A stretch of DNA of 64,000 nt from Citrobacter telavivensis (lineage in GTDB: Bacteria > Pseudomonadota > Gammaproteobacteria > Enterobacterales > Enterobacteriaceae). Every line of letters begins with the position of its first letter. Position 1 is the stretch's first letter. The notes under the pieces were generated by a model. It did no database searches and was not told the DNA's origin. It saw nothing but the letters and a program-made list of their open reading frames with translations. This document shows positions 31,738 through 41,873 of this stretch, one piece after another. The stretch is from positions 4,712,001 to 4,776,000 of the forward strand of contig CP045205.1 in NCBI GenBank assembly GCA_009363175.1. Direction: 5' to 3'. The translations under genes were made by a program, and so were the position numbers.

Positions 31738-32178
31738 TTAATACTCATACAAATCGTGCAGCAGAACAAAGGGGGGATTTTTCTGTTGCTGATGCCAAAG
31801 GCTGGTAACTTCTGGCCCGCCGAGGGCAACAATCTGGTCGCGAAACGCCGGACTACTCATTGAGTCTCGTGATGAAATCATGTCCCCCAGCAGCGTCTCA
31901 TTAATGCCGGAGATCACTTCACATTGCGGATGTTTATGGCTCATCAATGACGCCACGCGATACGGCGCCGCACCGGGGAGATCGGTCAGAAAGATGACGC
32001 CATCACCGGAATCAGTGGCATGCAGGGCGTCACACATCATCCGACTCAGCATGTTCGCGCTCAACCCACGCCAAAAATTCACCGCCCGGCATTGCGCCAG
32101 CGGGCCGTGTTTTTTTTCCAGAAGGCTCAGGAGTTCCTCAGCCTTATCGTCATGACAGGTAATGACCCAACCTAGCAT
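31738..32178 (-). CDS. yadI: Orphan PTS EIIA component, mannose family (YadI)
   Basis: YadI (146 aa) resembles the EIIA domain of mannose-family phosphotransferase systems. His9 in MLGWVITCHD is the likely phospho-acceptor and the family pattern GVIFLTDLPGAAP is present. No EIIB, EIIC or EIID gene is nearby, so it either serves a permease encoded elsewhere or has a regulatory role; neither can be decided from sequence. It is a single gene on the minus strand, separated by a terminator from yadGH. Confidence 0.88.
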   Translation of the reverse strand: MLGWVITCHDDKAEELLSLLEKKHGPLAQCRAVNFWRGLSANMLSRMMCDALHATDSGDGVIFLTDLPGAAPYRVASLMSHKHPQCEVISGINETLLGDMISSRDSMSSPAFRDQIVALGGPEVTSLWHQQQKNPPFVLLHDLYEY

Positions 32179-32251
32179 TTCTCACCTCATTAGCAGGCAA
32201 GTAGTTTATCAATGTAACAAATGGAGAATGATGACAATGGTCAAAAATCGC

Positions 32252-32280
32252 CCTCTCCTCACGCGGAGGAGAGGATAAAA
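32252..32280 (-). terminator. Terminator of yadG-yadH
   Basis: A 9-bp perfect stem CCTCTCCTC / GAGGAGAGG lies just beyond the yadH stop. On the minus strand it is followed by GCGATTTTTGACC. Confidence 0.8.
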
Positions 32281-32284
32281 ACGC

Positions 32285-33055
32285 TCAGCTACGCAACCCG
32301 CGTCCGCGCTGGATTAAGGACCAGCACAGCAGATAGAACGCCACAATAAAGACAACCAGCACGCCAAACGTGGTCACCAGCGGCACGTCGTGAATGCCGA
32401 GGAAGCCGTAGCGAAAGCCGCTTATCATGTAGACGATCGGGTTTAACTGCGATAAGCCCTGCCAGAACGGCGGCAGCAGCGTCAGAGAATAGAACACCCC
32501 GCCAAGATAGGTCAGCGGCGTCAGCACAAAGGTCGGAATCAGGCTGATATCGTCAAAAGTTTTCGCGAACACGGCGTTCAACAGGCCCGCCAGCGAAAAC
32601 AGAATCGCCGTCAGAACCAGCGTCAACGCAACAAACAGCCACGAATGCACCTGGAACGGAACAAAGAACAGCGAAATGGCCGTCACCAGAATCCCGACAC
32701 ACAGTCCGCGCGCTACGCCACCGCCGACAAAACCGGCGATGATCACGTGCGTGGGCACCGGCGCAACCAGCAGTTCTTCGATGTTGCGCTGGAACTTGGC
32801 GCTAAAGAACGACGACGCGACGTTAGCATAAGCATTGGTGATCACCGCCATCATGATCAGACCCGGCACGATGAACTGCATGTAGCTGAAACCGTGCATC
32901 TCGCCAATGCGGGAGCCAATCAGGTTACCGAAGATAATGAAATAGAGCGTCATGGTGATGACGGGCGGCACCAGCGTCTGGATCCAGATCCGCATAAAGC
33001 GGTTGATCTCTTTCGCCCAGATGCTTTTAAGCGCGACCCAGTAAAGCTGCATCAT
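32285..33055 (-). CDS. yadH: ABC-2 type exporter permease YadH
   Basis: YadH (256 aa) is an ABC-2 family membrane component with about six hydrophobic helices. The family loop appears as PVPTHVIIAGFVGGG and the conserved LTPLTYLGGVFYSL. Together with YadG it forms a predicted exporter of unknown substrate; other members carry drugs or polysaccharides. Its start codon overlaps the yadG stop (ATGA-type, 4 bp), so the pair is co-translated. The product starts MMQLYW as in E. coli. Confidence 0.93.
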   Translation of the reverse strand: MMQLYWVALKSIWAKEINRFMRIWIQTLVPPVITMTLYFIIFGNLIGSRIGEMHGFSYMQFIVPGLIMMAVITNAYANVASSFFSAKFQRNIEELLVAPVPTHVIIAGFVGGGVARGLCVGILVTAISLFFVPFQVHSWLFVALTLVLTAILFSLAGLLNAVFAKTFDDISLIPTFVLTPLTYLGGVFYSLTLLPPFWQGLSQLNPIVYMISGFRYGFLGIHDVPLVTTFGVLVVFIVAFYLLCWSLIQRGRGLRS

Positions 33056-33978
33056 GTGCGATCTCCTTGTTTTTCATGAACCAGTGACACAAACAGCTCT
33101 TCAAGGCGGTTCGCTTTGTTACGCATACTCAGTACCTGAATGCCCTGCGCGCTAAGCTGGCTGAACACGCTATTAATTCCTTGCTCACGCAGCACTTCGA
33201 CTTCCAGCGTTGAGGTATCCACCAGCCGATACTGATAGCCCTCCAGCTTCGGCAGCGGACTTTTCGCCGCCAGATCGAGAATAAAGGTTTCAGATTTGAG
33301 CTTAGAGAGCAGGTTTTTCATCGAGGTGTTTTCGACCAGTTCGCCGTGCTGAATAATCCCGATGTTGCGGCAGAGCATTTCCGCCTCTTCCAGGTAGTGA
33401 GTCGTCAGAATGATCGTGGTGCCTTTGTCGTTTAAATCCTTCAAAAAGCCCCACATTGAGCGGCGAAGTTCGATATCAACGCCTGCTGTCGGTTCATCGA
33501 GAATCAGCAGCTTCGGCTCGTGCATCAGCGCACGAGCAATCATCAGACGTCGCTTCATCCCACCGGATAACATCCGTGCACGTTCGTTGCGTTTTTCCCA
33601 CAGATCGAGCTGTTTTAAATACTTTTCGCTGCGCTCGATCGCTTCTTTTCGCTCCACGCCGTAGTAGCCCGCCTGATTGACCACGATCTGCTGCACGGTC
33701 TCAAACGGGTTGAAGTTAAATTCTTGCGGCACCAGTCCCAACTGACGTTTGGCGTTAACGACATCTTTTTCGAGATCGTAGCCAAAGACGCTGACGCGCC
33801 CGGAAGATTTGTTCACCAGCGAGCTGATGATACCGATAGTGGTCGACTTTCCTGCCCCGTTCGGTCCCAGAAGCGCGTAAAAATCACCCGCCTCGACCTG
33901 TAAATCTATCCCGCGCAACGCCTGAACGCCGCCAGGATAAGTTTTTTTAAGTTGTTGAAGTTCCAGTGCAATGGTCAT
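33052..33978 (-). CDS. yadG: ABC exporter ATP-binding protein YadG
   Basis: YadG (308 aa) is the ATPase partner of YadH. Walker A LLGPNGAGKST, signature MLSGGMKRRLM, Walker B LLILDEPTAGVD and the switch His in LTTHYLEEAE are intact. A C-terminal extension of about 80 residues is typical of DrrA/CcmA-like subfamilies. It is divergent from can; 108 bp separate the start codons and hold both promoters. Confidence 0.94.
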   Translation of the reverse strand: MTIALELQQLKKTYPGGVQALRGIDLQVEAGDFYALLGPNGAGKSTTIGIISSLVNKSSGRVSVFGYDLEKDVVNAKRQLGLVPQEFNFNPFETVQQIVVNQAGYYGVERKEAIERSEKYLKQLDLWEKRNERARMLSGGMKRRLMIARALMHEPKLLILDEPTAGVDIELRRSMWGFLKDLNDKGTTIILTTHYLEEAEMLCRNIGIIQHGELVENTSMKNLLSKLKSETFILDLAAKSPLPKLEGYQYRLVDTSTLEVEVLREQGINSVFSQLSAQGIQVLSMRNKANRLEELFVSLVHEKQGDRT

Positions 33979-34086
33979 AAATTTTTACTTACCTTACGTT
34001 CTTACACTTTATATGTGGTTTAAATAATCCCGGAGTTGCCCTATATTAGCCCAACGCACTTATTTGGTTACAGGTCGTTAACCTCC

Positions 34087-34749
34087 ATGAAAGACATAGA
34101 TACACTCATCAGCAACAATGCACTATGGTCAAAAATGCTGGTGGAAGAGGATTCCGGATTTTTTGAGAAACTGGCGCAAGCGCAGAAACCACGCTTTCTA
34201 TGGATTGGATGTTCCGACAGTCGCGTTCCCGCAGAACGTTTAACCGGTCTTGAACCGGGCGAATTATTTGTCCACCGTAATGTGGCCAACCTGGTCATCC
34301 ACACAGACCTCAACTGCCTCTCCGTTGTTCAGTATGCCGTTGATGTCCTCGAAGTTGAACACATTATTATCTGTGGTCACTACGGGTGTGGCGGCGTACA
34401 GGCGGCGGTCGATAACCCGGAACTGGGCCTCATCGACAACTGGCTGCTGCATATCCGTGATATCTGGTTCAAACATAGCTCATTGCTTGGCGATATGCCG
34501 CAAGAGCGTCGTATGGATACGCTGTGTGAGCTGAACGTGATGGAACAGGTGTACAACCTGGGCCACTCCACCATCATGCAGTCAGCCTGGAAACGGGGTC
34601 AGAAAGTGACCATCCACGGCTGGGCATACGGTATTCACGATGGTCTGCTGCGCGATCTGGAAGTAACCGCGACCAGTCGCGCCACCCTGGAGCAGCGCTA
34701 TCGCCAGGGCGTTTCTAACCTCAGCCAGAAACACGTCAACCACAAATAA
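34087..34749 (+). CDS. can: Beta-carbonic anhydrase Can
   Basis: Can (YadF, 220 aa) interconverts CO2 and bicarbonate, supplying bicarbonate for carboxylases at ambient CO2. Zinc ligands are readable as Cys42 and Asp44 ([10 protein letters not shown]), His98 and Cys101 (ICGHYGCGG). The ATG at 34087 follows TAACCTCC and a weak purine stretch; an upstream in-frame start (34036) would add 17 residues absent from the E. coli protein. Two stem-loops downstream close the gene against hpt. Confidence 0.96.
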   Translation: MKDIDTLISNNALWSKMLVEEDSGFFEKLAQAQKPRFLWIGCSDSRVPAERLTGLEPGELFVHRNVANLVIHTDLNCLSVVQYAVDVLEVEHIIICGHYGCGGVQAAVDNPELGLIDNWLLHIRDIWFKHSSLLGDMPQERRMDTLCELNVMEQVYNLGHSTIMQSAWKRGQKVTIHGWAYGIHDGLLRDLEVTATSRATLEQRYRQGVSNLSQKHVNHK

Positions 34750-34752
34750 AAA

Positions 34753-34810
34753 TCCCCGGTCATGCACCGGGGACGTATCCAGTCAACGCCGGGATTTTCC
34801 CGGCTTTTTT
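34753..34810. terminator. Double stem-loop between can and hpt
   Basis: The first stem is TCCCCGGT/ACCGGGGA (34753-34773). The second, GCCGGGA/TCCCGGC (34788-34804), is followed by TTTTTT on the plus strand. They lie between the convergent can and hpt genes. Confidence 0.8.
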
Positions 34811-34814
34811 ACGC

Positions 34815-35351
34815 TTACTCGTCCAGCAGCACCACTTTGCCGACATACGGCAGATGGCGATAGCGCTGAGCGTAGTCAATACCGTAGCCCACCACGAACT
34901 CATCCGGGATGGAGAAACCGATGAACTCGACCGGGACGTTCACTTCACGGCGGGAGGGTTTATCCAGCAGGGTGCAAATCGCCAGAGATTTCGGTTCACG
35001 CAGGCTCAGAATTTCACGCACTTTCGACAGCGTGTTGCCGGAGTCGATAATGTCTTCCACAATCAGCACGTCTTTGCCGCGAATGTCTTCATCGAGATCT
35101 TTGAGGATCTTGACGTCTCGGGTGGTGGACATGCCGCTACCGTAGCTGGAGGCGGTCATAAAATCGACTTCATGAGATACCTGCACTTCACGGCACAGAT
35201 CCGCCATAAACATAAATGAGCCACGCAGCAGACCAACCAGCACCATGTCACTGCCGCTGTCTTTGTAACGTTCAGTAATCTGACGACCCAGTTCGGCAAT
35301 CCGCGCTTTGATCTCCGCTTCGGGGATCATTACTTCTACAGTATGTTTCAT
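34815..35351 (-). CDS. hpt: Hypoxanthine phosphoribosyltransferase
   Basis: Hpt (178 aa) salvages hypoxanthine, and less well guanine, to IMP and GMP using PRPP. The PRPP-binding signature [14 protein letters not shown] is complete, and the flexible loop with [10 protein letters not shown] follows the family pattern. The ATG at 35351 (MKHTVEVM) is chosen because GGTTAGAG precedes it and it gives the E. coli length; two in-frame starts lie 4 and 12 codons upstream. It is divergent from gcd across a gap of about 205 bp. Confidence 0.96.
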   Translation of the reverse strand: MKHTVEVMIPEAEIKARIAELGRQITERYKDSGSDMVLVGLLRGSFMFMADLCREVQVSHEVDFMTASSYGSGMSTTRDVKILKDLDEDIRGKDVLIVEDIIDSGNTLSKVREILSLREPKSLAICTLLDKPSRREVNVPVEFIGFSIPDEFVVGYGIDYAQRYRHLPYVGKVVLLDE

Positions 35352-35556
35352 AACTCTAACCATATGATTTAAAAACAAATCACTCAATGCCTGCTTCTAC
35401 CGGAACAGCATCGAAGTGCAAGGCATGCAGTATACCAGTAAAAGTATTTATTCGCGGCATCTCTTAATAAAGCTCATTTTGTGATGACGATCACACTTGT
35501 TAAATCCTATAATTAATTGCTACTAAAAAATTAACAAATTGAGATGGTGTATTTTT

Positions 35557-37947
35557 ATGGCAGATAACAACGCACGTTCACCGCGACTCCTCGTGGTGTT
35601 AACGGCCCTCTTTGCAGCGCTTAGCGGGTTGTATCTCCTGATCGGCGGAGGCTGGCTGGTCGCCATTGGCGGCTCCTGGTACTATCCGATCGCCGGTCTT
35701 GTCATGCTGGGTGTCGCCGTTATGCTCTGGCGCAGTCAGCGTTCCGCACTGTGGCTCTACGCCGCCCTGCTCCTCGCAACCCTGCTCTGGGGCGTCTGGG
35801 AAGTCGGCTTCGACTTTTGGGCACTCACGCCGCGCAGTGACATCCTGGTCTTCTTCGGCATCTGGCTGATTTTACCGTTTGTCTGGCATCGCCTGATTGT
35901 TCCTTCCCGTGGTGCCGTAGCGGCACTGGTGGTGGCCCTGCTGATTAGCGGAGGGATCCTGACCTGGGCGGGTTTCCATGACCCACAGGAAATCAACGGC
36001 ACCCTGAGCGCAGACACCACTCCGGCCGACGCTATCTCCACTATCTCCGACAACGACTGGCCGGCGTATGGTCGTAATCAGGAAGGTCAACGCTTCTCGC
36101 CGCTCAAGCAGATCAACGCCGACAATGTCCACAACCTGAAAGAGGCGTGGGTGTTCCGCACCGGTGACCTGAAGCAGCCTAACGATCCTGGTGAGATAAC
36201 CAATGAAGTCACGCCGATTAAAGTCGGCGATACGCTGTATCTCTGTACTGCCCACCAGCGTCTGTTCGCGCTTGATGCGGCCACCGGGAAAGAGAAGTGG
36301 CATTTCGATCCGCAACTGAATACCAACACCAGCTTCCAGCACGTTACCTGCCGTGGCGTGTCGTATCATGAAGCGAAAGCCGATAATGCCACACCAGAAG
36401 TCATTGCCGACTGTCCGCGCCGCATCATCCTGCCGGTGAACGATGGTCGTCTGTTTGCGGTGAATGCGGAAACCGGCAAGCTGTGCGAAACCTTTGCCAA
36501 CAAAGGTATTCTGAATCTGCAAACCAATATGCCGGATACGACGCCGGGGCTGTATGAGCCAACGTCACCGCCCATCATCACCGATAAAACCATCGTGATT
36601 GCCGGTTCGGTTACCGATAACTTCTCCACGCGCGAAACCTCGGGTGTGATCCGCGGTTTTGACGTCAATAACGGCACGCTGCTGTGGGCCTTCGATCCCG
36701 GTGCGAAAGACCCGAATGCCATCCCGTCCGACGAACACGCGTTTACCTTTAACTCGCCCAACTCCTGGGCCCCGGCGGCTTATGACGCGAAGCTGGATCT
36801 GGTCTATCTGCCGATGGGCGTGACCACACCGGATATCTGGGGCGGTAACCGCACGCCGGAGCAGGAACGCTATGCCAGTTCGATTGTGGCGCTGAACGCC
36901 ACCACCGGTAAGCTTGCCTGGAGCTATCAGACCGTACACCACGACCTGTGGGATATGGACATGCCGTCCCAGCCGACGCTGGCGGATATCACCGTCAAAG
37001 GTGAGAAAATCCCGGTCATCTACGCGCCAGCCAAAACCGGTAACATCTTTGTTCTCGATCGCCGTAACGGCGAGCTGGTCGTTCCGGCCCCCGAAAAACC
37101 GGTTCCGCAGGGTGCCGCCAAAGGGGATTACGTCAGCAAAACGCAGCCGTTCTCTGAACTGAGTTTCCGCCCGAAAAAAGATCTGACCGGGGCAGATATG
37201 TGGGGCGCTACCATGTTCGACCAACTGGTGTGCCGCGTGATGTTCCACCAGATGCGCTATGAGGGCATCTTTACCCCGCCGTCTGAACAGGGCACGCTGG
37301 TGTTCCCGGGCAACCTCGGGATGTTCGAATGGGGCGGTATTTCGGTCGATCCCAACCGTCAGGTGGCGATAGCTAACCCGATGGCGCTGCCGTTCGTTTC
37401 TAAGCTGATCCCACGTGGTCCGGGTAATCCGATGGAACCGCCGAAAGATGCGCAAGGCACGGGTAGCGAATCCGGTATTCAGCCACAGTACGGCGTGCCG
37501 TTTGGCGTCACGCTGAACCCGTTCCTGTCGCCGTTTGGTCTGCCGTGTAAGCAACCGGCCTGGGGGTATATCTCCGCGCTAGATCTGAAAACCAACGACG
37601 TGGTCTGGAAAAAACGCATTGGTACGCCGCAGGACAGCATGCCGTTCCCGATGCCGGTTCCGGTACCGTTCAATATGGGTATGCCGATGCTGGGCGGTCC
37701 TATCTCCACGGCAGGCAATGTGCTGTTTATTGCTGCCACGGCGGATAACTACCTGCGCGCTTACAACATGAGCAACGGTGAGAAACTGTGGCAGGGACGT
37801 CTGCCAGCCGGTGGACAAGCCACGCCGATGACCTATGAGGTGAACGGCAAACAGTATGTCGTGATTTCGGCCGGAGGCCACGGCTCGTTTGGTACGAAGA
37901 TGGGCGACTATATCGTGGCTTACGCGCTGCCTGACGACGCGAAGTAA
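35557..37947 (+). CDS. gcd: Membrane-bound PQQ-dependent glucose dehydrogenase
   Basis: Gcd (796 aa) oxidises glucose to gluconolactone on the periplasmic side and passes electrons to ubiquinone. Five transmembrane segments occupy about residues 10-145. A large quinoprotein beta-propeller follows with the family signatures DWPAYGRNQEGQRFSPL and WGYISALDLKTNDVVW, plus the active-site Asp in HHDLWDMDMP. In E. coli the enzyme is an apoprotein because PQQ is not made; no PQQ genes occur in this window. The ATG at 35557 (MADNNARS) gives the known length. Confidence 0.96.
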   Translation: MADNNARSPRLLVVLTALFAALSGLYLLIGGGWLVAIGGSWYYPIAGLVMLGVAVMLWRSQRSALWLYAALLLATLLWGVWEVGFDFWALTPRSDILVFFGIWLILPFVWHRLIVPSRGAVAALVVALLISGGILTWAGFHDPQEINGTLSADTTPADAISTISDNDWPAYGRNQEGQRFSPLKQINADNVHNLKEAWVFRTGDLKQPNDPGEITNEVTPIKVGDTLYLCTAHQRLFALDAATGKEKWHFDPQLNTNTSFQHVTCRGVSYHEAKADNATPEVIADCPRRIILPVNDGRLFAVNAETGKLCETFANKGILNLQTNMPDTTPGLYEPTSPPIITDKTIVIAGSVTDNFSTRETSGVIRGFDVNNGTLLWAFDPGAKDPNAIPSDEHAFTFNSPNSWAPAAYDAKLDLVYLPMGVTTPDIWGGNRTPEQERYASSIVALNATTGKLAWSYQTVHHDLWDMDMPSQPTLADITVKGEKIPVIYAPAKTGNIFVLDRRNGELVVPAPEKPVPQGAAKGDYVSKTQPFSELSFRPKKDLTGADMWGATMFDQLVCRVMFHQMRYEGIFTPPSEQGTLVFPGNLGMFEWGGISVDPNRQVAIANPMALPFVSKLIPRGPGNPMEPPKDAQGTGSESGIQPQYGVPFGVTLNPFLSPFGLPCKQPAWGYISALDLKTNDVVWKKRIGTPQDSMPFPMPVPVPFNMGMPMLGGPISTAGNVLFIAATADNYLRAYNMSNGEKLWQGRLPAGGQATPMTYEVNGKQYVVISAGGHGSFGTKMGDYIVAYALPDDAK

Positions 37948-37967
37948 CGCAGTCTATTTTGTAGCAG

Positions 37968-37999
37968 AGACAGCGTGGAGACCCCACGCTGTCTTTTTT
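37968..37999 (+). terminator. gcd terminator
   Basis: An 11-bp perfect stem AGACAGCGTGG / CCACGCTGTCT is followed by TTTTTTATG. It lies between convergent gcd and the GH28 gene. Confidence 0.85.
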
Positions 38000-38002
38000 A
38001 TG

Positions 38003-39307
38003 TTAGCGATTATCAAACGTATCATTCACACCGTCATTTTCACCCGCCGCAGAGACAACAACGTCATCAAAGCGCAAATGATTGACCGCCACAATACGGC
38101 CAAACTCTTTCGCCTCGATCCGACAATGGCTAAACCGAATGTCCTCCATCGGTTTCTCCGCAAAGGCCACCAGATCAAACGCGCGCGCCGGTAAGCGATA
38201 ATCCGCCGCCAGCGTGGCATCGACATGGCTGATACGGATATTACGCACTTTGGTCATCTGTAAATTTTCCGGGATCTGCCTCGCCACCGCCTGCCAGGCT
38301 TCGGGCAACTCAGCAATATTGTCGAACCGTTTGCGGTTATAGGCGTTGTGCCAGTCCATAATCCAGGAGAAAGGAAATTGCACATTACGCATCCGCAGGT
38401 TTTCCACGACCACATCTTCAACAAACCCTCCCCGCTCCTTCGACGACTTCATGCGCAGCCCGCAGTCAGAGTTTTCGAAGGTAATATCGTGCACGTAGAC
38501 GTTACGTATACCGCCGCTGACTTCACTGCCCAGCGTCACGCCATAGCCCGAGCGAATCACACAGTGGTCAATTTCAATGTGTTCGGCGATCCGCCCCACC
38601 CGATACCCATCCCCATCGCGACCCGACTTGATCACGATGCAATCGTCGCCGCATGACACATCACATTGCGTGACGCGGACGTGGCTTGAGGAGTCAATGT
38701 CAATGCCGTCCGTGCTTGGCCCGTGGTTATCACGAATGGTGACCCCGCTGACGATTACGTTATCTGCATAGGTTATCTGTAAATTCCAGAACCCGGCACG
38801 CTCAAAGGTTAAATCGGTAATCGAGACATGCTCTGCTTTGTAAATCAGGCAGGCGCGCGGTCGCTTAATGAGATAGTCCGCAATCCAGCGCAGCCCTTTG
38901 TTATCATAATCAACCCGCAGACCGCTCGCTTTATCCGGGCCGCAGTAGAGATCCCACCAGTGGGCGCCCTGACCATCGATCCTGCCATGTCCTGAAATAG
39001 CAATGTTGTTCACCTCAATGGCATTCACGATCGCCGCAGGCCACATCATCTCAACGCCTGCCACACGCGTCGGGATCTCCGGATAGTCGGCAATATCAGT
39101 CGACCCCAGTAGCGTCGCTCCCTGTGCGAAATGGAGTCGGCTGCCTTCCTTCAGGAATAACGAACCGACCAGGTAAGTTCCCGGAGAAATCACAACGGGA
39201 ACCCCCTGTACCGCCCCGCTATCGATGGCGCTTTGCAGCGCCCGGGTGTCTTTGACGAGGCCATCGCCCCTTGCCCCAAAATCTTTGACATCAAGTTGTA
39301 CGGACAT
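38003..39307 (-). CDS. Glycoside hydrolase family 28 (polygalacturonase-like) protein, no export signal
   Basis: This 434-aa protein is a predicted right-handed beta-helix of GH28, which contains polygalacturonases and rhamnogalacturonan hydrolases. It begins VKDFGARGDGLVKDTRALQSAID, the usual start of the fold. The active-site motifs are STDGID (198-203, usually NTDGID), GDDC (220-223), GYGVTLGSE (254-262, where the family normally has His in place of Tyr255) and RMKS (285-288, usually RIK). There is no signal peptide, so it should act in the cytoplasm on small imported oligosaccharides. It has no counterpart at this locus in E. coli K-12 and no pectin genes next to it. Confidence 0.8.
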   Translation of the reverse strand: MSVQLDVKDFGARGDGLVKDTRALQSAIDSGAVQGVPVVISPGTYLVGSLFLKEGSRLHFAQGATLLGSTDIADYPEIPTRVAGVEMMWPAAIVNAIEVNNIAISGHGRIDGQGAHWWDLYCGPDKASGLRVDYDNKGLRWIADYLIKRPRACLIYKAEHVSITDLTFERAGFWNLQITYADNVIVSGVTIRDNHGPSTDGIDIDSSSHVRVTQCDVSCGDDCIVIKSGRDGDGYRVGRIAEHIEIDHCVIRSGYGVTLGSEVSGGIRNVYVHDITFENSDCGLRMKSSKERGGFVEDVVVENLRMRNVQFPFSWIMDWHNAYNRKRFDNIAELPEAWQAVARQIPENLQMTKVRNIRISHVDATLAADYRLPARAFDLVAFAEKPMEDIRFSHCRIEAKEFGRIVAVNHLRFDDVVVSAAGENDGVNDTFDNR

Positions 39308-39538
39308 GAATTCAATCCTTCTCTCTCATGGCGTGATGGGCTAATGCCACTGAATTTATTCAGCGTCGCTTCCCTTTCCCGCATTTATCCACAATTTAAC
39401 GAATAGAGATATATCAAATAACGGCAGGAATCACCATTTACGAGGGTAACAATGTCTTATGCAGGTGAATGATAAATATGATGAATAATAAGAAAAAAGG
39501 GGAGGATTATCAGAAGCGAATATTCAGGAAAAACAAAA

Positions 39539-39559
39539 CGCCCGCAATAATCGCGGGCG
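39539..39559 (-). terminator. Terminator of the 39584-40105 gene
   Basis: Stem CGCCCGC / GCGGGCG lies 24 bp after the stop codon. On the minus strand it is followed by TTTTGTTTTTCC. Confidence 0.8.
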
Positions 39560-39583
39560 CTTGTTGATATTCAGCAATAATGA

Positions 39584-40105
39584 TTAGTCAAACTTCAGCG
39601 ACATTAGCGACGCTTTTGCAACATCCTGATACTGATCAACCAAATCCTTCGTCATATTAAAGGCGACCTGGACGGCTTTATTGTCTTCGCTGGTAATCAG
39701 CATCAGATTCAGAATTTCACTGTCTGCGGCCTGGGAGCGGAAAGTCAGTAACCATGCTTTATGCCCGTCAACCGTAACCGATTCTGCCTCCGGTTTGTAG
39801 TTGGCTAACATTTTCAGCAACGCATCTTTCATCATATCCACCTGTGCGGCTGGCAGCGCGCTGCGGCCAGCAGTCACACCCAGAGAGACTTTACCTCTTT
39901 CATCGCCATAAATGATCTGTGGACGATTCTCGGACGGATACTTAATTTTCGCCATTTCAGCCGACATTGGCGTTAGCGTTTGCGGAATTTCAATGCTTAA
40001 CTTCAGCTCAGGAAAGTTTTTACGCTCCATGTCCATTCCAGCATGGGCTGAAATCGCCACTAACATAGCAAAAGATGCTGCCACCATTTTACGGAAAATA
40101 TCCAT
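39584..40105 (-). CDS. Exported protein of unknown function (DcrB/PsbP-like pattern)
   Basis: I do not recognise this 173-aa protein by name. A clear signal peptide (DIFRKMVAASFAMLVAISAHA, cleavage near residue 22) makes it periplasmic. The mature part has alternating short strands and helices (FPELKLSIEIPQTLTPM, then VDGHKAWLLTFRSQ), ending SLMSLKFD. That pattern resembles the small DcrB/DUF1795 (Mog1/PsbP) fold, a tentative reading. There is no lipobox Cys and the mature part contains no cysteine. It has its own terminator and lies between the GH28 gene and cueO, a position with an extra gene in Salmonella-like genomes. Confidence 0.75.
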   Translation of the reverse strand: MDIFRKMVAASFAMLVAISAHAGMDMERKNFPELKLSIEIPQTLTPMSAEMAKIKYPSENRPQIIYGDERGKVSLGVTAGRSALPAAQVDMMKDALLKMLANYKPEAESVTVDGHKAWLLTFRSQAADSEILNLMLITSEDNKAVQVAFNMTKDLVDQYQDVAKASLMSLKFD

Positions 40106-40268
40106 TTTTCACCTCAGAGTTCACGATTAGTTTGCGCAAGTATATCCGGTGACATCTGTAAAGATAACGACCAAAATCTATTTTCAGAGATTACAGATGA
40201 GAATGGTATTATTCCTATCTCTATTGGAGAGCGATATCCGAAAAAAACAGAATCGCCCTCCGTACCGC

Positions 40269-41828
40269 TTATACCGTAAAGCCTAACATCATTCCGGTAT
40301 CTTCATGCTCCAGCAGGTGACAATGCGCCATATAGGCGTGTTCTTTCGGCGCAGCGTGTTCAAATTTTACTAACACCTCGCTAATGCCGCCTTCCACCCG
40401 AACGGTATCTTTCCAGCCCGTACGATGTGCTGCTGGTGTCTGACCATTCTCAGACAAAATACGGAACTGCGTGCCGTGAATATGGAACGGATGCAGCATC
40501 ATATCGCCCACGCCAGAAATCACCCAGCGTTCAACCGTTCCTCTGCTCGCCGCAAACATCGGTTTGTTCATATCAAAAGCGATATCGTTAATCTTATTGG
40601 CATTGTGGAAATCAAATTGACCGCCGTGATTCATATGACCCATGTCACCGTGCTGCATGTTGCCCATATGTCCCTGCATCTGCCCGTGCGCCATCCCGCT
40701 CATCGCCTGGTCGCCGTACTTTTTCATCAGCGACTGCATTCCCATCATGTCGAGCATCGGGTCCATTGACAGTTGCAGATTACGCACCGTCAGCCCGTCA
40801 ACGGAAGGCAACGCGGGCATTACGCTGAGAGTGTCCGGCAATGTACCAGAGGCGTTTACGGCAATCGGCTGAATACGCATGACCGGATGCGGCTTATCAA
40901 ACGGCGCAATCGCCATCCCCATCTGACTAACCGGCAGAGTCAACAGATCAAACGGTTTACCGTCGCTGACGTCCACCAACACTTCAAAACGCTCGCCCAT
41001 CAGCACGGGCAGTTCGTTGACTTTTACCGGTTCCGCCAGCAATCCACCGTCACTGGCGATGACGTACAATGGACGTTGATCGCTGGCAGCAAAATTGAGT
41101 GAACGGGCGTTACAGCCGTTGAGCAAGCGCAGACGCAGCCAGCCACGCGGCGCAGCATGTTGAGGATAAAGGGCTCCGTTGGTCAGCAGCGTATCGCCAA
41201 ACCAGCCTACGGCAGCCGCCATCACATCAAGCTGATAATCAATCTGCCCGGCAGCATTAAACCGTTTGTCCTGCACGATGACCGGTACATCGTCGATCCC
41301 CCACTGCTTCGGGAGCAGCAGCTTGTGAATCTCTTCATCCTCAATCAGAACCAGACCCGCTAAGCCCATTGCCACCTGACGCCCGGTTTTCCCATGTTGA
41401 TGGGGGTGAAACCAGCAGGTCGCCGCCCGTTGTTGCGGCGTAAACGTGACGGTACGCTTCCCGCCCGCCGGGATAATCCCCTGCGGCCCGCCATCCACTT
41501 CACCCGGCACTTCCAGTCCATGCCAGTGCAGCGTGGTCTCTTCATTAAGCTGGTTATGGATATCCACCGTTACCGCCTTGCCTTTTTGCAGCTTCAGCGC
41601 GGGCCCGAGCAGATTGCCGTTATAGCCCCAGGTGGTTGCCGTTTTTCCAAAGAAGGTCGACTGGCCAGTCTTCGCCATCAGCGAGATATGGTTACGCGCG
41701 TCGGCGGTAAGCAGTTCGGGAATGGGTAGTGCGGGGCGTTCGGCGGCAAAGACGGCGCGGCTCCAGAGCGGTAAGGCTGACGACAGCCCCAGTGCCACAG
41801 AATATTTTAAGAAATCACGACGTTGCAT
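40269..41828 (-). CDS. cueO: Multicopper oxidase CueO
   Basis: CueO (519 aa) oxidises Cu(I) to Cu(II) in the periplasm and protects against copper. A twin-arginine signal ([19 protein letters not shown]) exports it folded. The copper-binding motifs are [29 protein letters not shown] and [15 protein letters not shown] Met/His-rich segment (about 355-405, with [20 protein letters not shown]) corresponds to the Cu(I)-binding insert of E. coli CueO. A CueR-type promoter precedes it. Confidence 0.96.
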   Translation of the reverse strand: MQRRDFLKYSVALGLSSALPLWSRAVFAAERPALPIPELLTADARNHISLMAKTGQSTFFGKTATTWGYNGNLLGPALKLQKGKAVTVDIHNQLNEETTLHWHGLEVPGEVDGGPQGIIPAGGKRTVTFTPQQRAATCWFHPHQHGKTGRQVAMGLAGLVLIEDEEIHKLLLPKQWGIDDVPVIVQDKRFNAAGQIDYQLDVMAAAVGWFGDTLLTNGALYPQHAAPRGWLRLRLLNGCNARSLNFAASDQRPLYVIASDGGLLAEPVKVNELPVLMGERFEVLVDVSDGKPFDLLTLPVSQMGMAIAPFDKPHPVMRIQPIAVNASGTLPDTLSVMPALPSVDGLTVRNLQLSMDPMLDMMGMQSLMKKYGDQAMSGMAHGQMQGHMGNMQHGDMGHMNHGGQFDFHNANKINDIAFDMNKPMFAASRGTVERWVISGVGDMMLHPFHIHGTQFRILSENGQTPAAHRTGWKDTVRVEGGISEVLVKFEHAAPKEHAYMAHCHLLEHEDTGMMLGFTV

Positions 41829-41873
41829 AATTATTTCCTTATTTTGCTGCAGGCGAAATAAAGCTAATCTCTG

